Of a stretch of 13,135 bases of DNA, positions 1-6,632 are shown piece by piece. Within the stretch, counting starts at the first letter, position 1, and each line of letters starts with the position of its first letter. This DNA comes from Chitinophagaceae bacterium. Its GTDB lineage: Bacteria > Bacteroidota > Bacteroidia > Chitinophagales > Chitinophagaceae. The stretch lies in contig CANGEZ010000031.1 in assembly GCA_947452875.1 (NCBI GenBank), forward strand, positions 1 through 13,135. Direction: 5' to 3'. The translations under genes and the position numbers were made by a program. The notes beneath the pieces are model-generated. The model saw only the letters and a program-made list of their open reading frames with translations, searched no databases and was not told the DNA's origin.

Positions 1-761
1 CTAGAAGCAATCAAACCTATACCACCATCAACCTGAATTTTTTGATTGTTACCGTCTTTCATCGAAACATCAAGTACACTCGACAAACGACCACCATATT
101 GAGCAGGCATCCCTCCTTTTATTAAGGTTACATTTTTAATGGCATCAGAATTAAATACCGAAAAGAATCCGAAAAGATGTCCGGTATTGTAAACAACCGC
201 ATCATCAAGCAAAATCAAATTCTGATCAGGGCCACCTCCTCTAACATAGATACCTGCGCTGCCTTCTCCCGCATTTCTTACGCCAGGTAATAATTGCACT
301 ACTTTCAACAAATCGACTTCACCTAAAAATGCAGGTACAGATTTTATTTGTTCAATTTGTAATGATACTTTCCCCATTTGGGCAGTCTTCACATTATTAT
401 CTCTTTTTCTTGCTGTAACCACAACTTCCTGAGATAATGCCACACCGTTTTCCATGTCGATGTTCATTACTGAATCCATATTTAATTCTATTGAAATAGA
501 CTGTGATTTGTAACCAACTGAAGTACAAAGCAAATTGTATTTACCAGCTTCCAAGGTTATTGAATAAAATCCGTATTGGTTGCTTGAAATGCCTTTTGAG
601 CTAGTCTTGATGGAAAGAGTGGCGCCTATTAGTGTTTCTCCTGAAGATTTGTCGCGGATATAACCACTAATTGTATATCGTTTTTTTGTATTGGTTTTTT
701 GCTGAGCGAAACTTGTTGAAAATGCAAATAAAGCAATTAACAAAATAAAATTAGATTTCAA
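1..761 (-). CDS. TonB-dependent receptor, N-terminal part (cut by window edge)
   Basis: About 253 residues are visible. TonB-dependent receptors are outer-membrane barrels that import metal chelates, vitamins or glycans using energy from TonB/ExbBD. The order seen is a signal peptide (residues 1-20, ending TSFAQ), a carboxypeptidase-regulatory-like beta-sandwich typical of Bacteroidota receptors (about 28-105, with SGYIRDKSSGETLIGA), then the plug domain (about 118-225, with VVVTARKRDNN, LPGVRNAGEGSAGIYVRGG, LDDAVVYNTGHLFGFFSVF and GGMPAQYGGRLSSVLDVSMK). The barrel lies beyond base 1. No in-frame ATG precedes the signal peptide: the frame upstream reaches the neighbouring gene's end without one, so TTG at 759-761 is the best start. 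The plug looks like the general receptor type rather than SusC, but no partner gene is visible to settle it. It follows the DUF3347 gene by 31 bases and is probably co-transcribed with it. The ligand cannot be read from the plug; the neighbour hints at a metal. Confidence 0.9.
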   Translation of the reverse strand, partial: MKSNFILLIALFAFSTSFAQQKTNTKKRYTISGYIRDKSSGETLIGATLSIKTSSKGISSNQYGFYSITLEAGKYNLLCTSVGYKSQSISIELNMDSVMNIDMENGVALSQEVVVTARKRDNNVKTAQMGKVSLQIEQIKSVPAFLGEVDLLKVVQLLPGVRNAGEGSAGIYVRGGGPDQNLILLDDAVVYNTGHLFGFFSVFNSDAIKNVTLIKGGMPAQYGGRLSSVLDVSMKDGNNQKIQVDGGIGLIAS

Positions 762-792
762 TGGTGTACTTTTTAAAAAAATTAGATAGTGA

Positions 793-1404
793 TTATTTGG
801 CTTTTATGGTATCTACAGTTTCACCACAATTGAGCATGCCCGATTGATATTTGGGATGTTTTTTGCCCATATAAGGATTCATGATTTCTTTTGTTTTAGA
901 AATCCAGTTAGCTGGTTCTGTGTCATTGAAAGCCATCGGACAATTTTGTAAATATAAAGTTGGGCCTTCATATTTTATAGCATTGAAAAAAACAGGGAAC
1001 ATCATTTCAGTCAAACTGCTAAAATCTCTTCTCATTTCTGTAATATCTGTTTGGTTTAGTATCGATTCGGCATTAGATCGAACGTCACCAATGGTAGCCA
1101 TTATGGTTTCAAACACCGCTGCAGTATCTTTTTTAATTTCTAATGTATCTATGTTTTTAACTGCGGCAATAAAATTTATTGCCTTTGCTTTAATTTGGGT
1201 AGTGTCCGCTTCAATGAAAGCGTCTTTTAATGAAAGATAACTGTCAACAACATTATTGATGTTGTCGTTAAATGCCTGAGAATGTTTTTTTAGTGAAATA
1301 GGTTGTTCTTTAGCTTCTTCTTGTTTGTGTTTGTTTTTTGTGAAAAACCAGTAACAACAACCCCCAAGAACCACTAGAATAACGAAAAACCATTTTTTGT
1401 TCAT
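793..1404 (-). CDS. DUF3347-type membrane-anchored periplasmic protein
   Basis: 203 residues from ATG at 1402-1404. An in-frame start seven codons upstream (1425) exists, but the inner one gives a clean MNKKWFF start to the hydrophobic segment and lies just after a promoter candidate. Residues 4-21 form a membrane anchor with a CC pair (LGGCCYWFF); this is a poor lipobox, so a transmembrane anchor is more likely than lipidation. The rest is helical and contains DUF3347 hallmarks: YLSLKDAF near 56, then a C-terminal block with NCPMAFND (Cys155, Met157), NPYMGKKH (His183), and GMLNCGE (Met190, Cys193). In Bacteroidota this domain often occurs with heavy-metal efflux or copper proteins. The conserved Cys, Met and His would suit soft-metal binding, but that is inference. 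It precedes the TonB-dependent receptor gene in the same direction, suggesting a shared role in metal handling. Confidence 0.8.
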   Translation of the reverse strand: MNKKWFFVILVVLGGCCYWFFTKNKHKQEEAKEQPISLKKHSQAFNDNINNVVDSYLSLKDAFIEADTTQIKAKAINFIAAVKNIDTLEIKKDTAAVFETIMATIGDVRSNAESILNQTDITEMRRDFSSLTEMMFPVFFNAIKYEGPTLYLQNCPMAFNDTEPANWISKTKEIMNPYMGKKHPKYQSGMLNCGETVDTIKAK

Positions 1405-1422
1405 GATAAAAAATTGAGAGCG

Positions 1423-1430
1423 CAAATTTA
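1423..1430 (-). promoter_or_regulatory. Candidate -7 element for the DUF3347/receptor unit
   Basis: TAAATTTG on the minus strand matches the Bacteroidetes -7 consensus TAnnTTTG. It lies 18 bases upstream of the ATG at 1404, so the leader would be very short. No clear TTG is seen at the expected -33 distance; a TTA near 1448-1450 is the nearest match. The call rests on the -7 box and its position. Confidence 0.5.
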
Positions 1431-1517
1431 TAACAATAAATATTGCTTAATGTTTTAATTCTGTGAATAAGAGCTTTAAAATATAAAATTATATCTACAA
1501 ACAAAAGCGATATCAGC

Positions 1518-1525
1518 TATTTTTG
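1518..1525 (+). promoter_or_regulatory. Candidate -7 element for the ABC-F gene
   Basis: TATTTTTG matches TAnnTTTG and is followed by CACC, 17 bases before the ATG at 1543, implying a leader of roughly ten bases. A clear -33 TTG is absent. Together with the minus-strand box at 1423-1430 it makes 1405-1542 a compact divergent promoter region. Confidence 0.5.
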
Positions 1526-1542
1526 CACCTCAAACGACAAAA

Positions 1543-3480
1543 ATGCTGCTTGGATTACAAAATGTGACTTTTGAATTTGGTGCTAGAACTATAGTGGAAG
1601 ATGCTACTTGGCATATTCAACCTAATGAAAGAATTGGACTTATCGGATATAACGGTACCGGAAAATCTACTTTATTGAAAGTTTTAACCGGTCAATATAC
1701 GCCTGCAAAAGGAAATGTTGAAAAAGGCCGTGAAACAACCATTGGTTTCCTACATCAGGATTTGCTGGGTTTTGATACCGAAGACTCGATTCTGGAAGTG
1801 GCATTAGGCGCTTTTGAAAGAGTAAAGCAACTTGAAAAGGAACTGGAAATCATGGGGGAAGAATTATCCAAAACAGGCGATGAAAAACTGGCCAATGATT
1901 ATGCAGAATTGCTTCATGAAATGGATGTATTGGATGGTTATAGTATTCACCACAGAACAGAAGAGATCTTACAAGGACTGGGTTTTACCAATGCCGAATT
2001 ACAAAAGCCTTATAAGAATTTTAGTGGAGGCTGGAGAATGAGGGTTTTGCTGGCTAAGATGATTTTGCAACATCCGGATGTATTGCTTATGGATGAACCT
2101 ACCAATCACCTCGATATGCCAAGTATTGAGTGGTTGGAGAAATATTTGATTCATTACCAAGGTGCTGTTGTAATTGTATCACATGATCGTTTTTTCCTTG
2201 ATAGAATGACTACAAAAATCGTGGAATTGTATCAACAGGAACTTCATTTTTATACAGGCAATTATTCTTATTATGAAAAAGAGAAAGAATTGCGTGTGGA
2301 TATGCAGAAAAAAGCTTTCGAAAATCAACAGGATTATATCAGACAACAAGAGCGATTTGTAGAAAGATTTAAAGCCAAAGCTAGTAAAGCTGCCGCTGCA
2401 CAGAGTATTGTAAAAAGACTCGACAAACTTGAACGTATAGAAGATGTGGAAATTGAAAGACCAAACATGCGTATCAACTTCGCAGTGGAAAGACAGCCCG
2501 GGAAAATTATTTGTACATTAAAGAATGTTACCAAAAAATTCAAGGATGTACAGATTGTAGAAAATACAGGAGCCGAAATTGACCGCGGTGATAAAATCGC
2601 ATTAATTGGTGCCAATGGTAAAGGGAAATCTACCTTATTAAGAATTATAGCCGGCACTGAATCTTTTGATGGCGAACGTGAATGGGGACATAATGTAATG
2701 GAATCATTTTATGCCCAGCATCAGTTAGAGGCCCTAAATATGAACAATGATATTTTAGAAGAATTGAAAGATGCCAGAAGCGGGAAAAATGATTTGGAAT
2801 TGAGGAGTTTGCTTGGTGCGTTTTTATTTAGTGGTGATACTGTTGAGAAGAAAATTAAAGTACTTAGTGGTGGAGAAAAAGCCCGTGTGGCATTGGCCAA
2901 GACTATTGCCAGTAAAGCCAATTTTCTAATGCTGGATGAACCTACCAATCACCTCGATATTCATTCTGTAGATTTATTGGTAGAGTCTCTTAATAAATAT
3001 GAAGGCAGTTTAATTCTGGTGAGTCACGATAGATATTTTATCAGCCGTATCGCCAATAAAATCTGGGAAATAGATGACCAGAAAATCAGAGAATTTAAAG
3101 GTACATATGCCGAATGGGAAGATTGGAAAGAACGCAAGTTGAAAGCCGAAGCTGCCGCAAAAAAAAATGAGGTTAAGGAAATAAAAGTTGAAAAAGCGGA
3201 AGTCAAAGTTGAAAAAGCTCCTCAAAAGGAAATTTCAAATGACCAAAAAAAGGACCTTCAAAAAATAAAAAACAAGTTCAAACAGCTCGAAGAAAAATTA
3301 GCGTCTCTTAATTCCAATAAAATTGTATTGGAAAATAAATTAGCCGATCCGGCCATCTACAGCGATAAAGACAAATTTTTATTCGCAGAATCAGAATACA
3401 AAAAAGCTATTGATGAGTTGAATGCTGCGAATGCGGAATATGAAAAGGTTTTTGAGCAAATTATGGAGATGGAAGGATAA
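1543..3480 (+). CDS. ABC-F family ribosome-associated ATPase (YheS/YdiF/Uup-like)
   Basis: 645 residues, soluble, with two ATP-binding cassettes and no membrane segment, the ABC-F architecture. Cassette 1 has Walker A GYNGTGKST (35-43), signature FSGGW (160-164) and Walker B with catalytic Glu (LLMDEPTNHLD; Asp184, Glu185). The inter-domain linker at about 235-310 is the charged helical arm that reaches towards the P-site tRNA in this family. Cassette 2 has Walker A GANGKGKST (356-364), signature LSGGE (441-445) and LMLDEPTNHLD (Asp465, Glu466). A Lys/Glu/Val-rich tether (about 545-575) leads to a C-terminal coiled coil (about 578-645). Known ABC-F proteins act on stalled or specialised ribosome states, and some protect against ribosome-targeting antibiotics. 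The C-terminal coiled coil and ordinary linker length suggest a housekeeping Uup/YheS/YdiF-type member rather than a resistance factor, but the subfamily is uncertain. It is apparently monocistronic, with convergent genes downstream. Confidence 0.93.
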   Translation: MLLGLQNVTFEFGARTIVEDATWHIQPNERIGLIGYNGTGKSTLLKVLTGQYTPAKGNVEKGRETTIGFLHQDLLGFDTEDSILEVALGAFERVKQLEKELEIMGEELSKTGDEKLANDYAELLHEMDVLDGYSIHHRTEEILQGLGFTNAELQKPYKNFSGGWRMRVLLAKMILQHPDVLLMDEPTNHLDMPSIEWLEKYLIHYQGAVVIVSHDRFFLDRMTTKIVELYQQELHFYTGNYSYYEKEKELRVDMQKKAFENQQDYIRQQERFVERFKAKASKAAAAQSIVKRLDKLERIEDVEIERPNMRINFAVERQPGKIICTLKNVTKKFKDVQIVENTGAEIDRGDKIALIGANGKGKSTLLRIIAGTESFDGEREWGHNVMESFYAQHQLEALNMNNDILEELKDARSGKNDLELRSLLGAFLFSGDTVEKKIKVLSGGEKARVALAKTIASKANFLMLDEPTNHLDIHSVDLLVESLNKYEGSLILVSHDRYFISRIANKIWEIDDQKIREFKGTYAEWEDWKERKLKAEAAAKKNEVKEIKVEKAEVKVEKAPQKEISNDQKKDLQKIKNKFKQLEEKLASLNSNKIVLENKLADPAIYSDKDKFLFAESEYKKAIDELNAANAEYEKVFEQIMEMEG

Positions 3481-3492
3481 TTAATCAAACTG

Positions 3493-3519
3493 TTTTTTTG
3501 CCACGAATGCACGAATTTA
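3493..3519 (+). repeat. Rearranged fragment of the CCACGAA repeat family
   Basis: A T-run followed by GCCACGAATGCACGAATTTA joins two sequence types found separately in the units at 10409-10694. On the minus strand those units contain T-run-GCCACGAAGGC at one end and CCACGAATTCACGAATTT at the other. The copy here looks like a deletion or recombination product retaining the outer parts of both. It lies immediately after the ABC-F stop codon, inverted relative to the 10.4-kb units. Confidence 0.5.
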
Positions 3520-3581
3520 TTATTGATAGGCAGTATGTCTTTTTACAAAAAGAAGTGTAGTTTAATTTGTAAATATTATCT

Positions 3582-3610
3582 AGCTATATCAAGCATATCC
3601 AGCTATATCC
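3582..3610. repeat. Short direct repeat AGCTATATC
   Basis: AGCTATATC occurs at 3582-3590 and 3601-3609, a period of 19 bases, with a related AAGCATATCC between them. It is small and AT-rich, so it could be chance or a decayed tandem repeat. Confidence 0.3.
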
Positions 3611-3638
3611 ATCTTCCCCTTTCAACTCAACGACCGTT

Positions 3639-3677
3639 TCAGGAGACATTGCTGATAATAAAAAAAATGTTTTTCTC
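3639..3677 (+). repeat. CAGGAGACATTGCT module, copy 1
   Basis: 39 bases starting TCAGGAGACATTGCTGATAA, continuing through an A-run and ending GTTTTTCTC. It matches 10310-10348 at 38 of 39 positions, in the same orientation. The A-run/T-run tail could act as a weak transcription end, but no stable stem precedes it. It lies between two convergent genes, as do the other copies. Confidence 0.75.
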
Positions 3678-3837
3678 TATTTTTTTGTCGCCATTAGTTC
3701 AATTTGTTTAATAGGTTCAAGTTGTAGAATACTTTACAACAAAATCTTTCTTTTTAGAGAATTTGCATTTATTTTTTTTGCTATATGGATTATGATTTAT
3801 AACAAAAATTGTCTGTTGCAATATTTAGACTTAGGTT

Positions 3838-5091
3838 TTAGAAAGTTTCCTGCAGATTGAAATAAACACCGCCGGATCCATTTCTTCCTCTTCCATAATC
3901 AATGGAAATATTGGTGTTGGTTTGTTTACTCATTTTAACACGCAATCCCATGCCATAACCTAATGCAAAAGCGTTACCTATAGGTTGATTGATTATTGAG
4001 TTACTCGCTGTAGTTGCATTCAAAAAAGCTACTCCTCCCAATAAACCATTTTTACTAATAGGAAAACGATATTCAGCCTCATTATACGCAAAGTTTTCAC
4101 CTCTGATTCTTCCTTGAATATAACCACGGCCGGAACGATTGTACATATCCCATCCAATAGCTGGTGTAGCAAGGTAAGGGAGTTTTCCGCTTGTTATCAG
4201 CTGGCCCCAAGACCATAATGCTAAAATATGTTTGAGTTGTTTTTTGTCGCCAAGATTTAAATAGGTTCTGTATTCATAGTATATAGTAGAACCTGCTTGA
4301 CTGCTTCCAAGGAATTTTGGATTTTCACGGAAAGTCAATTGCGCAAAATGACCTTTTAAAGGATTAACTGCATTATCTCTGCTATCGTATAAGAGATTAA
4401 ACGTAATTCCACTGGTAGTGTATTTCTTTAAGGAAAATCCTTTCTTGTTAGAATAATCATAATGAGAAGTAAAATTAGTGGGCGTGTCCAATAGCTGATC
4501 ATTGATCGCATAATGATGATCTATATTAAACCCTATTCCTGCATACCATGCTCCCTTCAACTGACGATAAATATTTTCATAAAACCGAATGTAATTGAAA
4601 CGCATGGGTTGTTCATCAGGATCAGTTTTTACGGGAGCACCATTTAAATTAAAATCTTCTCTTTGACCAAATTTAATTCCTAAGCCATAAGTGGGTTGAG
4701 AAAAAAGTAACAAACGATAATCACCTTGATATATCCATTTATTGTTGGGGGTATATACATTGGTGCGAATGTTTACATTTAATTGTTTTTAAGTTACCGT
4801 TATATTCGCCAATGCAGATGACAGATTGGTTGTTTTTCTGTCTCCCAACAAGATGTTAGCACTCGCTCCTCCTCCTAAAACAAAGCCTAACGCCGGCGAA
4901 TAGCCGGGAATGGGTAATACACTCAAATAAAATTTTCTTACTACAAGCGTATCTTCTTGTTTGGAGCTATTTGATTTTTTTTTCTTGGATAACAAATCAC
5001 TGATATCTTTTTGTTGAACCAAGGAATCCTGAGCAAAGCAAATGTTGCCAATCATTATCAGTATTGATGCCAGCAATAATTTCGTTTTCAT
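3838..5091 (-). pseudogene. BamA/TamA-like surface-antigen outer-membrane protein with in-frame TAA
   Basis: Two open stretches share one reading frame, separated only by TAA at 4789-4791. The first 100 codons encode a signal peptide (MKTKLLLASILIMIGNICFA), a short Lys/Ser-rich segment and the first barrel strands (LPIPGYSPALGFVLGGGASA). After the TAA come KQLNVNIRTN, NKWIYQGDYR and SQPTYGLGIKFG, then a complete surface-antigen barrel ending in Phe (NLQETF). Reading through gives 416 residues, a normal length for POTRA-less Bacteroidota members. A one-base change of TAA to AAA or CAA would restore the gene. The local context ACT TAA AAA is not a known readthrough signal, so it is a recent nonsense mutation, sequencing error, or partly expressed gene. 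An earlier ATG at 5113-5115 overlaps the upstream stop (TAATG); the start at 5091 was preferred for its standard signal-peptide N-region. It is last in a three-gene row. Confidence 0.82.
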
Positions 5092-5114
5092 ATAATTGCT
5101 TTTAGGGGATATCA

Positions 5115-5591
5115 TTATTTTTTTCTATTTCTATTGATAACATATCTGGCGGTAAAAGCGGCATTGACACCGTTGAATGTGCTTTTAACATTGATGAAAA
5201 ATAAAGTCGGCAACCAATCTAACTGAAAGGTTAAAGGGGCACTTTTAATGCGCCAGTCAAAACCAAGAATACCACTAACACCAACTTTGGTTGTGCCTTT
5301 GAAGTTTAAATTTACACCCGTTCCACCAACAGCACTTAGTCGGGAATCACTGTTTAATGGAGCAAGTTTTTCAAACATAGCACCAACCGTAAACCCATCA
5401 ATTTTATCATCAAAAGAGTTGGCGGTTATGAACTCAATTGCAGAGCGATTCGATATATTGTGAAATTTAAAACTCAATCCTGCAGATCCGCCTAAGCGAG
5501 GACCAATAGAAAATTCACCACCAACTTTGGTTTGAGCAAACGAAGAGAGTATCAAAAAAAATGTGAGTGTAAAAAGGAGATTTTTTTTCAT
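5115..5591 (-). CDS. Small exported outer-membrane beta-barrel-like protein
   Basis: 158 residues beginning with a signal peptide (MKKNLLFTLTFFLILSS, cleaved near SFAQ at 20). The mature part alternates hydrophobic and polar residues with many Gly and aromatic positions (VGGEFSIGPRLGGSAGLSF, GVSGILGFDWRIK, FQLDWLPTLFF, NAAFTARYVIN), suggesting a small barrel of about eight strands. It has no enzyme motif and I do not recognise a named family. Its stop overlaps a possible start of the surface-antigen gene by one base (TAATG), and the upstream barrel gene ends 30 bases before it, so the three are probably one operon. A role as an accessory or structural outer-membrane protein is inference from context. 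Confidence 0.75.
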   Translation of the reverse strand: MKKNLLFTLTFFLILSSFAQTKVGGEFSIGPRLGGSAGLSFKFHNISNRSAIEFITANSFDDKIDGFTVGAMFEKLAPLNSDSRLSAVGGTGVNLNFKGTTKVGVSGILGFDWRIKSAPLTFQLDWLPTLFFINVKSTFNGVNAAFTARYVINRNRKK

Positions 5592-5621
5592 TTTAATTTA
5601 TATTTTATTTGACTGAATGAG

Positions 5622-6269
5622 TTAATTATGATGAGATGGCATTGCAAAAACCAAGCCTCCGGTAAATCCAAACTGCATGATGGATGATCTTGCTGATAAA
5701 CTTGTTCCACTACCACCGGTTCCAAGGTAAAAGCCACCATCTAAACCTTGAACAGTTGACAATAACTGGGCTTGTAATTTTATGCCAATGCGTTCAGAGG
5801 CATGAATATTTACTCCTGTTTTTATTCCCCAGGCAAATTTTGTTTTATTCGATTTTGAACTTCCATCAGCTTTTTCAATGCTGTAAATGGCCATACCTAA
5901 TTGACCACCTGCATAAGGTTCAATGTTTTTATTGGCGGTTTTGATATAGCGATTGCTACCAGCTAAAATATAATTAATGCCCAAATTATAGTCATTAATT
6001 GATGAGCTTCCATTTTTTCTCACAGGTGCTTTGGTATCTTGTCTTAAATATGACAATTCAATACCATATTGCTTATTAGCCATAAACTCAAATCCTGCAC
6101 CCCATTGAAACCCTCCATTTATAGTGCCGTTATAATAGCCGGATGCATCGGATAAATCAAATGATTCATCAAAAACATATCCGGCATAGGTGTTTACGCG
6201 GATGTCTTGGGCAAAAGAATTTTGTACAACAGCAAAAAGTAAAAAGAGAAAAAATAGTTTTGATTTCAT
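5622..6269 (-). CDS. Outer-membrane beta-barrel protein (OmpA-like N-terminal barrel / OMP_b-brl type)
   Basis: 215 residues: signal peptide 1-20 (MKSKLFFLFLLFAVV...FAQ), then a mature domain typical of eight-stranded barrels. These have aromatic-rich amphipathic strands such as NTYAGYVFDESF, FQWGAGFEFMANKQYGIELSY, YNLGINYILAG, EPYAGGQLGMAIY, FAWGIKTGVNIHASERIGIKLQAQ and MQFGFTGGLVFAM. The pattern of strand, turn and PYAGGQLG is common in the outer-membrane beta-barrel families of Bacteroidota. There is no OmpA-type peptidoglycan-binding domain. It is the first gene of the minus-strand row of three exported barrels and faces the porin operon across a 363-base gap. Its function is unknown. Confidence 0.82.
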   Translation of the reverse strand: MKSKLFFLFLLFAVVQNSFAQDIRVNTYAGYVFDESFDLSDASGYYNGTINGGFQWGAGFEFMANKQYGIELSYLRQDTKAPVRKNGSSSINDYNLGINYILAGSNRYIKTANKNIEPYAGGQLGMAIYSIEKADGSSKSNKTKFAWGIKTGVNIHASERIGIKLQAQLLSTVQGLDGGFYLGTGGSGTSLSARSSIMQFGFTGGLVFAMPSHHN

Positions 6270-6303
6270 TTTTTAAATTTAAAAATTGGATAATTAATTC
6301 TGT

Positions 6304-6342
6304 CCGATAATAATTACAATACAAGAAATAATAACTTATCGG
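6304..6342. repeat. Inverted repeat CCGATAA / TTATCGG
   Basis: CCGATAA (6304-6310) and TTATCGG (6336-6342) form 7-bp arms around a 25-base loop. Flanking TGTC (6301-6304) and GACA (6348-6351) extend the symmetry imperfectly. It lies about 35-70 bases upstream of the minus-strand barrel gene, so it could be an operator or a leader hairpin, or chance. Confidence 0.35.
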
Positions 6343-6488
6343 TAATTGACACAGACGAAAATAATAAATATTATCAAATGACAAGATGAAATTTATTTTC
6401 AAAATATTCATAGTTGTATAGGGCATTCTGTTTATTATTTACCTATTTAATTTGATATCATTCAAAAGATTATTTAATCTCATTAGAA

Positions 6489-6519
6489 TTGATATACATA
6501 GTTTTTAATTTTACATTTG
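6489..6519 (+). promoter_or_regulatory. Bacteroidetes-type promoter for the porin-amidohydrolase-META operon
   Basis: TTG (6489-6491), a 20-base spacer, then TACATTTG (6512-6519) fit the Bacteroidetes sigma consensus TTG-N(19-21)-TAnnTTTG. Transcription would start near 6526, leaving an untranslated leader of about 107 bases before the ATG at 6633. That is long compared with the short leaders implied elsewhere in the window. It is the best promoter match I found. Confidence 0.6.
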
Positions 6520-6632
6520 AAAGTCATTAATTTTATTAACTTGCTTGCCAACTATAAATACAACATTACGGATTACACTCTTGTACCCCTTTGAATTTCT
6601 GAATTTATTTATTCAAAAATATTTTTTATACC

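Larger units (their letters stand above)
3481..3837. other. Convergent intergenic gap with repeat fragments
   Basis: This stretch separates the 3' end of the ABC-F gene from the 3' end of the surface-antigen gene. It has no credible gene; short open frames across it have no domain or signal features. It holds a fragment related to the 141-bp repeats at 10.4 kb, a short direct repeat, and one copy of the CAGGAGACATTGCT module, each listed separately. The rest is AT-rich. I see no strong GC-rich intrinsic terminator for either flanking gene. Confidence 0.7.
6270..6632. other. Divergent intergenic regulatory region
   Basis: No gene is supported in this gap. It holds a good plus-strand promoter candidate for the porin operon (6489-6519) and an inverted repeat (6304-6342). 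For the minus-strand barrel genes only a weak candidate is visible: TATTTTCG at 6356-6363, with TTG 18 bases upstream at 6382-6384, one mismatch from the -7 consensus. The region is very AT-rich, so chance matches are expected. Confidence 0.6.

Noticed and set aside
881..1240. Plus-strand open frame of 119 codons opposite the DUF3347 gene
   Set aside because: It is a shadow of a gene with clear domain motifs, has no signal or motif of its own, and no promoter-like element precedes it.
1543..3480. Antibiotic-resistance ABC-F of the Vga/Msr/OptrA type
   Set aside because: The linker is of ordinary length, a C-terminal coiled coil is present and the setting is housekeeping-like, which fits Uup/YheS/YdiF-type proteins better.
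3523..3711. Open frame of 62 codons across the first repeat gap
   Set aside because: It translates repeat and AT-rich sequence, lacks any recognisable domain, and runs through the repeated module.
4789..4791. Programmed readthrough or alternative genetic code
   Set aside because: TAA terminates other genes in the window in the normal way, and the following context lacks known readthrough features.
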